From Mycolicibacterium goodii (GTDB lineage Bacteria; Actinomycetota; Actinomycetes; Mycobacteriales; Mycobacteriaceae), in the NCBI RefSeq assembly GCF_022370755.2, contig NZ_CP092364.2, positions 5,580,001 through 5,644,000 of the forward strand: 64,000 bases of DNA, read 5' to 3'. Shown here one piece after another: positions 20,001 to 32,123 of this stretch. The notes beneath the pieces are model-generated. The model did not search any database, had not been told where the DNA came from, and saw only the letters and a list, made by a program, of their open reading frames with translations. Within the stretch, counting starts at the first letter, position 1; the number at the start of each line of letters is the position of its first letter. A program made the translations under genes and the position numbers.

Positions 20001-20247
20001 TGTCGACGGTGCCGCCGTAGCGCTCGACAACCCCAGAGCATCTGCTCATCAGTGCGGAGAGGATTTCGCGCAACCGTTCCGCTCCGACCGCGCCGGCCAG
20101 CCGCATGGAGTCGACGACGTCGGCGAACAGCACCGTAACCTGTTTGTACTCAGCGTGTTTGGAATCGTCGAGGACGGCCGTGCCACACGAATCGCAGAAC
20201 CTCGCACTCGGACGAAGTTCGGTGCCGCACATGCCACAGGCCGCCAT
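17094..20247 (-). pseudogene. Adenylate/guanylate cyclase - AAA ATPase - TPR protein, frameshifted
   Basis: Read as one gene it encodes about 1,050 aa: an N-terminal zinc ribbon (CGMCG ... CDSCG), a class III cyclase domain (FADVVDSMRLAG, FTGDGIMALFGAP; both metal Asp present), an ATPase with Walker A GPPGIGKSRM, and a long helical TPR-like half ending ALAARMA. Frame changes near 19239: the upstream frame reads DADPEDLLLR and then turns Arg-rich until a stop at 18787, while DDVLGIADPDV continues one nucleotide out of frame. One extra C, or two missing bases, in CTGCTGCTGC explains it. ATG 20247 has GGAGG at 8 nt. Alternatives are a sequencing error or two separate proteins; both halves otherwise look intact. 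Confidence 0.85.
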
Positions 20248-20317
20248 CCCAACCACCTCCGGTCAGGATAGGACCCCGCACACCTCCGCCGAGGCGATTT
20301 TCGACCCGGCGACGGGG

Positions 20318-20905
20318 CTAACTGGAGACGTGTGCGCGCAACAATCGCTGCGTGCAGTCCAGCAGCACGCGGTGCAGTTCCTCGTCGGGAACATCGCCGA
20401 TCTCGGGATCCATTGCGCTGCTGAATATTCCAGAGGCCAGCATGGACATCATCACGCGGCACGACGTGTCGGGGTCCGGTCCGAGCAGGATCGCTTTCAA
20501 CCGGTCGACAACCCCTCTGAGGTCATCGCGGGTGTGCACCAGGTTGTCGATCACGGGATCGCCGTGGAACACCGCCGAGACGCGACGGTGCCGCACCGCC
20601 AGCTCGACAATGCCGCTGACGGCGGCCTCACGACGCGCGTCGGGTGACGACATCGCCTCGGCGATCTTCACGAGGCGGCGCATGTCGTCGAAGATCGGTT
20701 CGACGACCGCGAACACGATCTCGTCCTTGGAGTGGAACTGGTAATAGACGGCAGCCTTGCTGACCCCGAGCCGGTCGGCGATCATCTGCAGGGAGGTGCC
20801 GTGCACTCCGTATTCGGCGAACAGCTTGAGCGCTGCCTCGAGCACCCGCTCGCGCGCGAATCCGCGCGGTGCAACAGACTTCGCCACACCCCGTCCCTTC
20901 GTCAC
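20318..20905 (-). CDS. TetR-family regulator divergent from mmpS/mmpL
   Basis: Repressor-type regulator of 195 aa. The N-terminal HTH (about 17-62) contains GTSLQMIADRLGVSKAAVYYQF, with the typical KAAVYYQFHSKDE recognition segment. The C-terminal ligand domain ends in TQRLLRAH. The GTG at 20905 gives the longest form; GTG 20887 has a better Shine-Dalgarno (AAGGGA) and would give 189 aa. It is divergent from an MmpS/MmpL exporter, the usual arrangement for local TetR control of mycobacterial efflux or siderophore-export systems. Confidence 0.88.
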   Translation of the reverse strand: MTKGRGVAKSVAPRGFARERVLEAALKLFAEYGVHGTSLQMIADRLGVSKAAVYYQFHSKDEIVFAVVEPIFDDMRRLVKIAEAMSSPDARREAAVSGIVELAVRHRRVSAVFHGDPVIDNLVHTRDDLRGVVDRLKAILLGPDPDTSCRVMMSMLASGIFSSAMDPEIGDVPDEELHRVLLDCTQRLLRAHVSS

Positions 20906-20946
20906 GCCGAGCGTACCCGGGCGCGCGCTAGATCACACTCTTAGCC

Positions 20947-20984
20947 AGTCTTCCGACTTGATCCCAGTTAGCCGACTGTATAGG
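20947..20984 (+). promoter_or_regulatory. Candidate mmpS promoter with two small palindromes
   Basis: AGTC-TTCC-GACT (20947-20958) and CAGT-TAGCCG-ACTG (20965-20978) are centred 19 bp apart and overlap a TTGATC (20958-20963) and TATAGG (20979-20984) pair with a 15-nt spacer. They are plausible operators for the adjacent TetR regulator. The short arms make this tentative. Confidence 0.35.
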
Positions 20985-21028
20985 TTTTTCCTGTCGTCCG
21001 GCAAGGATTCTGCGGGGAGGAGCCACCG

Positions 21029-21118
21029 ATGTCCAGCTCGTGTGCCACGGACCTGGTCGCCGCCACCGCCGTCGGGCATCGCGCACCTCTCACGCGAAAG
21101 GCCGACCAGCGATCATGA
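21029..21118 (+). CDS. 29-codon leader ORF translationally coupled to mmpS
   Basis: ATG at 21029 follows a very strong Shine-Dalgarno (GGGGAGGAG, 6-nt spacing). The frame runs MSSSCATDLV ... RKADQRS and stops with TGA at 21116-21118, which overlaps the mmpS ATG as ATGA. mmpS itself has no good Shine-Dalgarno, so ribosomes probably reach mmpS by termination-reinitiation. The peptide has no membrane segment or known domain and one Cys. It could be a regulatory leader peptide or only a translational entry site. It is too short for routine gene callers. Confidence 0.62.
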   Translation: MSSSCATDLVAATAVGHRAPLTRKADQRS

Positions 21119-21543
21119 AGCTGTTGAAGCGGTTCTGGATCCCGTTGCTCATCGGCGTGGTGGTGCTCGTCGGTGCGTTCACCGTGATGCGGGTGCGGAC
21201 GTTCTTCGGGTCCGGCGACGATCCTAGCCTGGCCAGTGCGAAGGTCGACGACACCAAACCGTTCGATCCCAAGGTCGTCGTCTACGAGATCTACGGCGAA
21301 CCCGGCGCCACCGCCGACATCAACTACCTGGACCTCGACGCCCAACCGCAGCGCGTCGACGGTGCGACCCTCCCCTGGTCTCTGACGCTGTCCACCACGG
21401 CACCTTCGGTGTTCCCCAACATCGTGGCCCAGGGCAACGGCGACTCCATCACCTGCCGGATCACCGTCGATGACGAGCTCAAGGACGAGCGCACATCGAA
21501 CGGCGTGAACGCCCAGACCTTCTGCCTGGTGAAATCCGCATGA
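21115..21543 (+). CDS. MmpS family membrane protein (MmpS4/MmpS5 type)
   Basis: Accessory protein of 142 aa for an MmpL exporter. One transmembrane helix (about 8-28) is followed by a periplasmic beta-sandwich with [19 protein letters not shown] and the paired cysteines CRITVDDEL / FCLVKSA, as in MmpS4/5. ATG 21115 overlaps the stop of a leader ORF and the gene overlaps the following mmpL by 4 nt (ATGA). In M. tuberculosis MmpS4/5 with MmpL4/5 export siderophores and drugs; the cargo here is not known. Confidence 0.92.
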   Translation: MKLLKRFWIPLLIGVVVLVGAFTVMRVRTFFGSGDDPSLASAKVDDTKPFDPKVVVYEIYGEPGATADINYLDLDAQPQRVDGATLPWSLTLSTTAPSVFPNIVAQGNGDSITCRITVDDELKDERTSNGVNAQTFCLVKSA

Positions 21544-24437
21544 GCAACCACGACGCCCCGACCGACGCCATCCCGTCGGCGCAGAGCAAGTACACCGATC
21601 ATGGCGGCATCGCCAAGATCATCCGCACGTTCGCGGTCCCGATCATCCTGGTCTGGCTTGCACTCATCGCCGTCCTGAACACGATCGTGCCCCAGCTCGA
21701 AGAGGTCGGGGAGATGCGGTCGGTGTCGATGAGCCCCGACGACGCACCGTCGATGATCTCGATGAAGCGCGTCGGCGAGGTGTTCCACGAGTTCAAGTCC
21801 AACAGCTCGGTGATGATCGTGCTCGAGGGCGAACAGCCACTCGATGACGCCGCGCACAAGTACTACGACGAGATCGTCGACAAGCTCGAAGCCGACACCA
21901 AACACATCGAGCACGTCCAGGACTTCTGGGGCGACCCACTCACCGCATCAGGCGCTCAGAGTTCCGACGGCCTGGCGTCCTACGTGCAGGTCTACACCGC
22001 GGGCAACCAGGGCGAGGCGCTGGCCAACGAATCGGTGAAGGCAGTCCAGGACATCGTCAACAGCGTCCAGGCCCCACCGGGTGTCAAAGCGTATGTGACC
22101 GGACCGGCCGCGATGGCGGCCGATCAGCAGATCGCCGGTGACCGTTCGATGCGCATGATCGAGGCGCTGACCTTCACGGTCATCATCATCATGCTGCTGA
22201 TGGTCTACCGCTCGATCATCACCGTGATCCTGTCGCTGGTGATGGTGGTGTTCTCGCTGGCCGCGGCCCGCGGGGTGATCGCGTTCCTCGGCTACTACGA
22301 GATCATCGGCCTGTCGACGTTCGCCACCAACCTGCTGGTGACACTGGCCATCGCCGCTTCCACCGACTACGCGATCTTCCTCATCGGCCGATATCAAGAG
22401 GCCAGAAGTGTCGGTGAGGACCGCGAGCAGGCCTATTACACGATGTTCCACAGCACCGCGCACGTGGTGCTGGGCTCCGGCATGACCATCGCGGGCGCGA
22501 CGCTGTGCCTGCACTTCACGCGCATGCCGTACTTCCAGACCCTGGGTATCCCGCTGGCGATCGGCATGACCGTCGTGGTGCTCACGGCCCTGGCCGTGGG
22601 CTCGGCGATCATCACGGTGGCGAGCCGGTTCGGCAAGGTGCTCGAGCCCAAGCGGGCGATGCGCACCCGCGGTTGGCGCAAGATCGGTGCGGCCGTGGTG
22701 CGGTGGCCCGGGCCCATCCTGGTCGCCACGATCGGATTGTCGATGATCGGCCTGCTGGCGCTGCCCGGCTACCGCACCAACTACAACGACCGCGACTACC
22801 AGCCCGCCGACCTGCCGGCCAACAGCGGCTACGCCGCGGCCGACCGGCACTTCTCGCCGGCCCGGATGAACCCGGAACTGCTGATGATCGAGTCCGATCA
22901 CGACCTGCGCAATTCCGCGGACTTCCTGGTGATCGAGCGGATCGCCAAACGTGTTGTCGGAGTGCCGGGTATCTCCCGTGTCCAGGCCATCACGCGTCCG
23001 CAGGGCACTCCGATCGAGCACACCTCGATCCCGTTCACGATCAGCATGCAGGGCACCACGCAGACCATGAACCAGAAGTACATGCAGGATCGCATGGCCG
23101 ACATGCTGGTTCAGGCCGATCAGATGCAGATCACCGTCGACACGATGACGAAGATGATCGAGCTCATGGAGCAGATGCGGACCACCATGAACAGCATGGT
23201 CGGCAAGATGCACGGCATGGTCGAAGACGTGAAGGAATTGCGGGACAACATCAGCGATTTCGACGACTTCTTCCGGCCGATCCGCAACTACCTGTACTGG
23301 GAACCGCACTGCTACAACATCCCGATGTGCTACTCCCTGAGGTCGATCTTCGACACCATGGACGGAATCGACACCATGACAGCGGATTTCGAGCAGATCC
23401 TGCCTGACATGGACCGTATGAACGCGCTGATCCCGGTGATGATCGCGAACATGGAGCCCATGATCGCGACCATGAAGACCATGAAGACCATGATGCTGAC
23501 CATGCAGGCCACCAACGCCGGTCTTCAGGATCAGATGGCGGCGATGCAGGAGAACTCCACCGCCATGGGTGAGGCGTTCGACAAGGCCAAGAACGACGAT
23601 TCGTTCTACCTGCCGCCGGAGACGTTCGAGAATCCGGACTTCAAGCGCGGCATGAAGATGTTCCTGTCCCCGGACGGGCACGCGGTGCGCTTCATCATCA
23701 GCCACGAGGGCGATCCGATGAGCCCCGAGGGCATCAAGAAGATCGACGACGTGAAACTGGCCGCCAAGGAGGCCATCAAGGGCACGCCGCTGGAAGGGTC
23801 GAAGATCTATCTCGGCGGCACCGCGGCCACCTTCAAGGACATGCAGGAAGGCGCCAACTACGACCTGATCATCGCAGGCATCGCCGCGCTGTGCCTGATC
23901 TTCATCATCATGCTGTTGATCACCCGCGCGGTGGTGGCCGCGGCGGTGATCGTCGGAACCGTGGTGATCTCGCTGGGCAGCGCATTCGGTCTGTCGGTGC
24001 TGATCTGGCAGCACCTGATCGGGCTCGAACTGCACTGGATGGTGCTCGCGATGGCGGTGATCGTGCTGCTGGCCGTCGGCGCGGACTACAACCTGCTGCT
24101 GGTGTCCCGAATCAAAGAAGAGATCCACGCCGGCCTCAACACCGGCATGATCCGCGCGATGGGCGGCAGCGGTTCGGTGGTGACCGCCGCGGGCCTGGTG
24201 TTCGCGTTCACCATGATGTCGATGGCCGTCAGCGAGCTGGCGATCATCGGCCAGGTGGGCACCACGATCGGTCTGGGTCTGTTGTTCGACACCCTGGTGA
24301 TCCGCGCGTTCATGACACCGTCGATCGCCGCGCTGCTCGGAAAGTGGTTCTGGTGGCCGCAGATGGTGCGCCAGCGCCCGAAGCCCGCGCCGTGGCCGAA
24401 GCCGGTTCGGCGCGAGCCCGCGGACACGCTCAGCTGA
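21540..24437 (+). CDS. MmpL4/MmpL5-type RND exporter with Met-rich coiled coil
   Basis: Inner-membrane RND transporter of 965 aa. Proton-relay pairs are D276-Y277 ([11 protein letters not shown]) and D849-Y850 ([11 protein letters not shown]). The second periplasmic loop carries the long coiled-coil hairpin typical of MmpL4/5 (about residues 500-680). It is extremely Met-rich, about 30 Met in 178 residues, with runs such as [11 protein letters not shown]. The tip has the conserved [10 protein letters not shown] cysteine pair. The C-terminus is Pro/Lys-rich and cytoplasmic. It forms an operon with the leader ORF and mmpS. The likely role is siderophore or drug export through the family mechanism. 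Confidence 0.93.
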   Translation: MSNHDAPTDAIPSAQSKYTDHGGIAKIIRTFAVPIILVWLALIAVLNTIVPQLEEVGEMRSVSMSPDDAPSMISMKRVGEVFHEFKSNSSVMIVLEGEQPLDDAAHKYYDEIVDKLEADTKHIEHVQDFWGDPLTASGAQSSDGLASYVQVYTAGNQGEALANESVKAVQDIVNSVQAPPGVKAYVTGPAAMAADQQIAGDRSMRMIEALTFTVIIIMLLMVYRSIITVILSLVMVVFSLAAARGVIAFLGYYEIIGLSTFATNLLVTLAIAASTDYAIFLIGRYQEARSVGEDREQAYYTMFHSTAHVVLGSGMTIAGATLCLHFTRMPYFQTLGIPLAIGMTVVVLTALAVGSAIITVASRFGKVLEPKRAMRTRGWRKIGAAVVRWPGPILVATIGLSMIGLLALPGYRTNYNDRDYQPADLPANSGYAAADRHFSPARMNPELLMIESDHDLRNSADFLVIERIAKRVVGVPGISRVQAITRPQGTPIEHTSIPFTISMQGTTQTMNQKYMQDRMADMLVQADQMQITVDTMTKMIELMEQMRTTMNSMVGKMHGMVEDVKELRDNISDFDDFFRPIRNYLYWEPHCYNIPMCYSLRSIFDTMDGIDTMTADFEQILPDMDRMNALIPVMIANMEPMIATMKTMKTMMLTMQATNAGLQDQMAAMQENSTAMGEAFDKAKNDDSFYLPPETFENPDFKRGMKMFLSPDGHAVRFIISHEGDPMSPEGIKKIDDVKLAAKEAIKGTPLEGSKIYLGGTAATFKDMQEGANYDLIIAGIAALCLIFIIMLLITRAVVAAAVIVGTVVISLGSAFGLSVLIWQHLIGLELHWMVLAMAVIVLLAVGADYNLLLVSRIKEEIHAGLNTGMIRAMGGSGSVVTAAGLVFAFTMMSMAVSELAIIGQVGTTIGLGLLFDTLVIRAFMTPSIAALLGKWFWWPQMVRQRPKPAPWPKPVRREPADTLS

Positions 24438-24452
24438 TCGCTCGACCCGCGC

Positions 24453-25109
24453 TCATGTGACCAGGGCGACGGCGAATCCGTCCCACCCCTTGGCGCCGAC
24501 CGTCTGGATGGCGGCGGCGTCGAGGCGCGGGTCCTCGCCCATCATCTGCAGCATGTCGCGAACCGCGCGGGCCTGCACATCGTCAGGGGCGGGTTCGAGC
24601 ACCCGGCCGAACCGGGTCACGTTGTCCACCACGACAACCGTGCCGGGATGGCCGAGTCGGATCGCCCATTCCACGTAGGCGACGTTGTTCTCCTTGTCGG
24701 CGTCGATGAACACGAAGTCGAATTCGTCGCCGCGCTCGGCCAGCCGAGGCAGGCTCTCGAGCGCGGCGCCGACGATGATCTCGACGCGGTCGGAGACGCC
24801 CGCGCGCTGCAGGTTGGTGCGTGCCACCTCGGCGTGGCGGGGCTCGTATTCGAGCGTGACGACGCTGCCGTGGGCTCCGACACCGCGCGCGAGATTGATG
24901 GTGCTGTAGCCGCCGAGGGTGCCGATCTCGAGGACGCGCCTCGCGCCGGACATCGTGGCGAGCAGCGACAGCAGCTTGCCGTGCTGTGCCGACACCTCGA
25001 TCGCGGGCATGTCCGCGGCTTGCGTGGACCGGCGCGCCGCGGCCAGCGCCTCGTCCTCGGTCTGCAGCAGCTGGGTGAACAGGACGTCTACATCGCTGGG
25101 CTCCGCCAC
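24453..25109 (-). CDS. SAM-dependent O-methyltransferase (Rv0187 type)
   Basis: Cytosolic methyltransferase of 218 aa of the catechol/caffeoyl-CoA type. The SAM motif is RRVLEIGTLGGYSTI (about 59-73). FIDADKENN supplies the divalent-metal Asp, and VVVDNVTRFG the second metal site. The GTG at 25109 is chosen because upstream codons are not family-like and lie in the next gene's untranslated end. Rv0187 is the positional counterpart in M. tuberculosis and is a Mg-dependent O-methyltransferase. Substrate unknown. Confidence 0.9.
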   Translation of the reverse strand: MAEPSDVDVLFTQLLQTEDEALAAARRSTQAADMPAIEVSAQHGKLLSLLATMSGARRVLEIGTLGGYSTINLARGVGAHGSVVTLEYEPRHAEVARTNLQRAGVSDRVEIIVGAALESLPRLAERGDEFDFVFIDADKENNVAYVEWAIRLGHPGTVVVVDNVTRFGRVLEPAPDDVQARAVRDMLQMMGEDPRLDAAAIQTVGAKGWDGFAVALVT

Positions 25110-25128
25110 GTGGGCCAGGCTAGCGCAG

Positions 25129-25611
25129 TCAGATGACGCCCTCTTTTGCGTAGACCATCCGCAGGACGAGGCCGACCTCCGGTCCCATGATGGTCTCGCA
25201 CAGTCCGCAATACGTCGCGACGAACTCGGGGCCGTGGGCCGGGGCATCTGCCGCCGGGCCCTGGGCGCACAGATGATGCGCGAGCTCGTGGAGTACCACC
25301 AATTCGCGAAGCGCCCACGTGGTGTCCTGTTCGGGTACCGCGATCACCGCGCCGTCGATCTCGTAGTGCGCGGCTTTCGTGCCACGGCGGGCCCGCACCG
25401 TCACGGGGTTGGTTTCGACGCGCGCTGTCACGTCGTCGACGTAATTCTGCACGGCCGCAACGGATCCGAACTTCGCTTCGGGCGGCAACGTGAGCTGGGT
25501 GCCGAAGAAGTCGATGGCGCGGGAACTGTGTTGTGCGGCGCGGTCGAACATCGTCCGCACGAATTCCTCAGCGGCGTAGACACGGGCACGCTGCGTATCT
25601 CGCGCGGTCAC
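25129..25611 (-). CDS. Small HExxH metallohydrolase (TIGR04338-like)
   Basis: Putative zinc-dependent hydrolase of 160 aa. LHELAHHLCA carries an HExxH motif at about residues 107-111, followed by a third ligand candidate in PAHGPEFVATY. The domain resembles the actinobacterial family placed next to DUF2786 proteins. The GTG start overlaps the DUF2786 stop (GTGA), so translation is coupled. No signal peptide, so it acts in the cytoplasm. Substrate unknown. Confidence 0.8.
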   Translation of the reverse strand: MTARDTQRARVYAAEEFVRTMFDRAAQHSSRAIDFFGTQLTLPPEAKFGSVAAVQNYVDDVTARVETNPVTVRARRGTKAAHYEIDGAVIAVPEQDTTWALRELVVLHELAHHLCAQGPAADAPAHGPEFVATYCGLCETIMGPEVGLVLRMVYAKEGVI

Positions 25612-26351
25612 TTCTCCAGTACGCCGCGTGCGCCGGACAGTTCCTGTATCGGCCCGAGCCGTGCGCGTCGACCGGCCCGGTCCCCGGCACGGCGCGCCGC
25701 CGACGAATATCCCGCCGACGCGCTCGTGGCCCGCCATGTCCCGCGGGCCTGCGAGGCCTGCCGGTAGAAGCTCTTCAGCTCGATGTCCTTGTCGCGCAAT
25801 GCAAGTGCGGTGCCAGGTTGGTCGGCCTGATCAGCCTCCTGTCGGGCCTCGTCGCGGGCCGCCGCCAGACGCTGGCCGACGCGCGCGCCGAACGCGAGCT
25901 GGAAGTTCAGACGCGCGGTGATGGTGGGCGTCGGCCGGTGCGCCCCAGAAGCGATGTAGGCCTCCGAGGCGCGGACCATCTGCATCACGAGGCTGGTGTA
26001 GAGGGCATGCGTGGCGTCGATGTCCTCGGCGAACCCGTAGGCATAGACGAACGTCGAATTGGACGCCACATCGCATTTCACGTCGTTGGCCTGGGCGATC
26101 AGCACGAACAACTGGACGTAGGTCCGCAGCCCCTTGGTGCCGGCCTGGCCGATGGTGATCGTGCGCTGAACGGGCATCTGGGCCTTGGTGCGTTTGTCCG
26201 AATGCGCACGCGCCAAGGCCAGATCGATCGACGTCGCGGTGGCCAGCCGCTGTGCGGCGGCCATGAAGGCCTCCGCCTCGTGCGGATTGTCGGTGCCCTC
26301 GGCCTGTCGCAGCAGGGCCGCGATGCGGGCGAGCATCTTGTCGTCGCTCAT
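25608..26351 (-). CDS. DUF2786-domain protein
   Basis: Protein of 247 aa. The N-terminal domain (about 3-45, KMLARIAALLRQAEGTDNPHEAEAF) is DUF2786; a second helical domain of unknown function follows. The C-terminus is basic and Arg/Ser-rich (about 205-240) and may bind nucleic acid. It is the first gene of a two-gene operon with the metallohydrolase. The pair is conserved in M. tuberculosis (Rv0184/Rv0185). Function unknown. Confidence 0.82.
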   Translation of the reverse strand: MSDDKMLARIAALLRQAEGTDNPHEAEAFMAAAQRLATATSIDLALARAHSDKRTKAQMPVQRTITIGQAGTKGLRTYVQLFVLIAQANDVKCDVASNSTFVYAYGFAEDIDATHALYTSLVMQMVRASEAYIASGAHRPTPTITARLNFQLAFGARVGQRLAAARDEARQEADQADQPGTALALRDKDIELKSFYRQASQARGTWRATSASAGYSSAARRAGDRAGRRARLGPIQELSGARGVLEK

Positions 26352-26377
26352 GTGCAGAACCTAGTCGTGACGTCCGA

Positions 26378-26391
26378 CATCATTTCGCGCA

Positions 26392-26401
<10 letters not shown>
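26378..26401. repeat. 12-bp tandem duplication at lipoprotein stop codon
   Basis: CATCATTTCGCG occurs twice head to tail. On the minus strand one copy contains the lipoprotein's TGA and the next carries the same CGAAATGA just beyond it, so the stop is backed up 12 nt downstream in the same frame. This is probably a small replication-slippage duplication. Confidence 0.8.
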
Positions 26402-29304
<2,903 letters not shown>

Positions 29305-29308
29305 CGGC

Positions 29309-29812
29309 TCAGGCGTTGTCGTACGCGGCCTGCAGCTTAACCAGGTCGAACTTGCCGTGTGTGCTCAGCACCGCGGTCATCAACCGGTTGTTGGCCTCTT
29401 CGTCGCCCTTGGTGATCATGTCGTAGTACTCGGTCGGGGTGACCTGCCAGGCCAGCCCGTACTTGTCCTTGAGCCACCCGCACGGCAGTTCCTCGCCGCC
29501 CTCGGTCAACGCGGCCCACACCTGATCGAGTTGCTCCTGTCCGGAAACCCGCACCTCGAGCGACACGGCCTCGGTGAACGTGAACTGCGGGCCGCCGTTG
29601 ATACCCACGAACCGCTGCCCGGCCAGTTCGAACTCGACCACGACGGGCACATCCTGCGGGGACGGCGCGTCCGGGTGTGCGGCAATCTTGTTGAGGATGC
29701 GGCCGTTGCCGCCGAAGGCCGCGATGTAGTGCTCGGCGGCTTGCTCGGCATCCCGATCGAACCACAGGTTGGGGACGATGCTGGCACTGATCTTGGCGTT
29801 GCTCGCGGTCAT
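29309..29812 (-). CDS. VOC-superfamily protein (PhnB/3-demethylubiquinone MT-like)
   Basis: Protein of 167 aa with the double beta-alpha-beta-beta-beta fold of PhnB-like VOC proteins: IVPNLWFDRDAEQAAEHYIAAF at 13-34 and GGEELPCGWLKDKYGLAWQV at about 108-127. ATG 29812 has AAGGTGG upstream. It converges on sigG with a 4-bp gap. ECF sigma factors with SnoaL domains are often encoded next to VOC or DGPF proteins, so a functional link to SigG is likely but not proven. Reaction unknown. Confidence 0.83.
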   Translation of the reverse strand: MTASNAKISASIVPNLWFDRDAEQAAEHYIAAFGGNGRILNKIAAHPDAPSPQDVPVVVEFELAGQRFVGINGGPQFTFTEAVSLEVRVSGQEQLDQVWAALTEGGEELPCGWLKDKYGLAWQVTPTEYYDMITKGDEEANNRLMTAVLSTHGKFDLVKLQAAYDNA

Positions 29813-29967
29813 GGTTCCACCTTTCGTCGGCTCTTGGTCTCCCCGGTTAGACCGGCCCCCGGCGCGTAAGTCATCGAGCCGACGCACACGAGATGCGTGA
29901 ACGACGTGGTGAAGCCGCCAAAAGACCAGGCCAGGATATAGGTGGTGGACATTTCTGAAACCTGTTC

Positions 29968-29973
29968 TATTAT
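29968..29973 (+). promoter_or_regulatory. Predicted -10 element of the alcohol dehydrogenase gene
   Basis: TATTAT ends 8 nt before the ATG with no Shine-Dalgarno between, so transcription probably starts at or next to the start codon. A small palindrome TTTCTGAAA lies 20 nt upstream. This is the most AT-rich point in the 170-bp intergenic region. Confidence 0.45.
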
Positions 29974-29981
29974 CCCAGTTC

Positions 29982-31106
29982 ATGAAGACCAAGGGCGCAC
30001 TGCTATGGGAACTGAATTCGCCGTTCAAGGTCGACGAGATCGATCTGGGCGACCCCGTCGCCGATGAGGTACAGATCCGGCTGCACGCCGCCGGAATGTG
30101 CCATTCCGACTACCACATCACCACGGGCGCGACGCCCATCGGACTGCCCGCGCTCGGCGGCCACGAGGGCGCAGGCGTCGTCACCAAGGTCGGCAAGAAC
30201 GTCACGGGCATCGAGGAGGGCGACCATGTCATCCTGGCGTTCATCCCGGCCTGTGGTGAGTGTCCGCCGTGCCTGAAGGGCTTCCGTTCACTGTGTGACC
30301 GCGGCGCAGTTCTGCTGGGCGGCAAGGCGATCGCAGACGGCACCAGCCGCATCCATGCCGGCAGCCACGAGGTGTCGCCGATGAACCTGCTCGGCACCTT
30401 CGCGCCCTACATGACCGTGCACAAGCACTCGGTCGTCAAGATCGACAAGGACATCCCGTTCGAGACCGCGGCCATCATGGGCTGCGCGGTGCCGACCGGG
30501 TTCGGTTCGGCCACCAACGTCGCGCAGGTCCAGGCCGGCGAGACCGTCGTCATCGTCGGCGTCGGCGGCATCGGCATGAGCGCGCTGCAGGGTGCGGTGA
30601 TCTCGGGCGCCAAGCAGGTCATCGCGATCGATCCGAACGAGTGGAAGCGCGAGCAGGCCATCAAGTTCGGCGCCACCCACGTCTACCCCACGATGGCCGA
30701 GGCCATCGCTCCCGTCATCGACGTCACCCACGGCCTGATGGCGGACAAGGTCATCATCGCGGTCGGCGAGATGAAGGGCGAGTACATCGAAGAGGCGTTG
30801 ATCCTGACCGCCAAGACCGGAACGTGCGTCGTGACCGGAATGGGCGCGATGACCGACGTCGACGTCAAGCTCAACCTGTTCCTGTTCACGATGTTGCAGA
30901 AGACGTTGAAGGGCAACATCTTCGGCGGCGGCAGCAGCCACATCGAGACACCGCGGCTGGCCGCGCTCTACAAGGCCGGCCTGCTCAACATCGACGACAT
31001 GGTCACCCGGACCTACAAGCTCGAGGACATCAACTCCGGCTATCAGGACATGTTGGACGGCAAGAACATCCGCGGCGTCATCAAGTACGACGAGTCCGAC
31101 TGGTAA
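29982..31106 (+). CDS. Zinc-dependent alcohol dehydrogenase, NDMA-dependent type
   Basis: Medium-chain dehydrogenase of 374 aa. Catalytic zinc: C40 in GMCHSDYH and the GHEGAG loop; structural zinc: the four Cys of ACGECPPCLKGFRSLC (about 90-105). The Rossmann motif is GVGGIGMSALQG. The insertion with GGSSHIETPRLAALYKAGLL and the C-terminal family pattern fit actinobacterial NDMA-dependent alcohol dehydrogenases, which keep NAD tightly bound and use mycofactocin in many species. The mRNA is probably leaderless. Mycofactocin genes are not in this window. Confidence 0.9.
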   Translation: MKTKGALLWELNSPFKVDEIDLGDPVADEVQIRLHAAGMCHSDYHITTGATPIGLPALGGHEGAGVVTKVGKNVTGIEEGDHVILAFIPACGECPPCLKGFRSLCDRGAVLLGGKAIADGTSRIHAGSHEVSPMNLLGTFAPYMTVHKHSVVKIDKDIPFETAAIMGCAVPTGFGSATNVAQVQAGETVVIVGVGGIGMSALQGAVISGAKQVIAIDPNEWKREQAIKFGATHVYPTMAEAIAPVIDVTHGLMADKVIIAVGEMKGEYIEEALILTAKTGTCVVTGMGAMTDVDVKLNLFLFTMLQKTLKGNIFGGGSSHIETPRLAALYKAGLLNIDDMVTRTYKLEDINSGYQDMLDGKNIRGVIKYDESDW

Positions 31107-31116
31107 CGATTTCCCG

Positions 31117-31174
31117 CGAGCAGACGCAAAACTGCGCTTTTTCCGGCGAAATTGGGCAGTTTTGCGTCTGCTCG
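31117..31174. repeat. Hairpin repeat, left copy, next to DUF559 gene
   Basis: Perfect 19-bp arms (CGAGCAGACGCAAAACTGC at 31117-31135 and its complement at 31156-31174) with a 20-nt loop that contains a nested TTTC/GAAA pair. It lies 10 nt after the dehydrogenase stop and 10 nt before the end of the convergent DUF559 gene. It may act as a bidirectional terminator and is the inverted counterpart of the hairpin at 32124-32173. Confidence 0.9.
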
Positions 31175-31184
31175 GCAAGGAAAA

Positions 31185-32051
31185 TCAGGCGGCGCGAAGG
31201 AACTCCTGACGGATTCGTGCGCACAGTTCGGCGGGATACTTCCGGATGTCATCGATCACCGCGGGCACACTCACCCACCCCATTTCCTGCAGGCGTGCGA
31301 CCTTCATCCGGTCGTGCCTGAACGCATCGGCGTTGGCGTGCCAGTCAACGCTGTCGTACTCCGCGGCCACCCGGTACTGCGGCCAGGCGAAATCCACCCG
31401 CCAAAGCCGACCGTGCAGGTCGCGTATCTCGTACTGCAACTCCGGGGCGGGCAGGGCCCAATCGATGAACACCAACCGCATCTCGGACTCCATCGGCGAC
31501 TCGGCGCGCGCGTCGGCGTGGGGCAGCAGCTCGCGGACCTTGACGACACCGCGTCTCCCGCGCTGCTCGGCCAGCGCGCTCTCGAGTTCGGTGTTCGTGC
31601 AGGTTGCGCTGCGCAGGGCGGCGTCGAGGATCGCCAGCGCTCGTGGACGGCGGAGGGTGCGGGCCAACTCGATCGCCGTCCACGCCGGGGCGGTCAGCAA
31701 CCGGCCGTCGACCTTCTTCAGCGGTGCACCGATCCGCTGATGCACCATCAGATCTGATGACGGCCGCATACGTACGCCTGGGTCGAGGATGTGGAGTCGG
31801 AAGTCGGGGTCGATGTCGAACCCGTAGATCTGCGCGGCGGTGTTCATACACGCGACGATCGGTGTGCTCGACAGCAGATCGAGCGCGCGCAGCCGGCACG
31901 CCGTGTCGGGCGTTTCCATCGAGTACACGCCATGGCACACGCGGAACAGTTCGCCGTCACGAACCCGCCTGGCGAGCACTCGCGAGCTCATGATCGCGAG
32001 CAACTGTTGCGTGGTCGCAATGCCGTCACGGAAGGGGGGCTCGACTGCCAT
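31185..32051 (-). CDS. AbiEi-like/DUF559 protein (predicted nuclease fold) between hairpins
   Basis: Protein of 288 aa. The N-terminal part (about 10-75) resembles the winged-helix AbiEi-antitoxin-like region (IATTQQLLAIMSSRVL ... RVCHGVYS). The C-terminal part (about 185-285) is DUF559-like, related to Vsr/PD-(D/E)xK nucleases: ESEMRLVFIDWAL, RVDFAWPQYRVAAEYDS and a downstream VARLQEMGWVSVPAV. Candidate metal residues are the Glu of ESEM, the Asp of VDFAW and the Glu of AEYDS. ATG 32051 is chosen as start; ATG 32099 is possible. It stands alone between convergent genes and is bracketed by related hairpins in inverted orientation. Function unknown; nuclease activity is an inference. Confidence 0.8.
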   Translation of the reverse strand: MAVEPPFRDGIATTQQLLAIMSSRVLARRVRDGELFRVCHGVYSMETPDTACRLRALDLLSSTPIVACMNTAAQIYGFDIDPDFRLHILDPGVRMRPSSDLMVHQRIGAPLKKVDGRLLTAPAWTAIELARTLRRPRALAILDAALRSATCTNTELESALAEQRGRRGVVKVRELLPHADARAESPMESEMRLVFIDWALPAPELQYEIRDLHGRLWRVDFAWPQYRVAAEYDSVDWHANADAFRHDRMKVARLQEMGWVSVPAVIDDIRKYPAELCARIRQEFLRAA

Positions 32052-32123
32052 GGCGTCGATTGTTTGCAGCACCGCGGCGAACTGCCACGGCCACCGCATC
32101 TGCCCTGTGGATAACTTGCCGAA

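Noticed and set aside
32106..32114. TGTGGATAA, a perfect E. coli-type DnaA box (TTATCCACA on the other strand)
   Set aside because: Single copy, no cluster, no dnaA/dnaN nearby; probably chance or part of the DUF559 gene leader.
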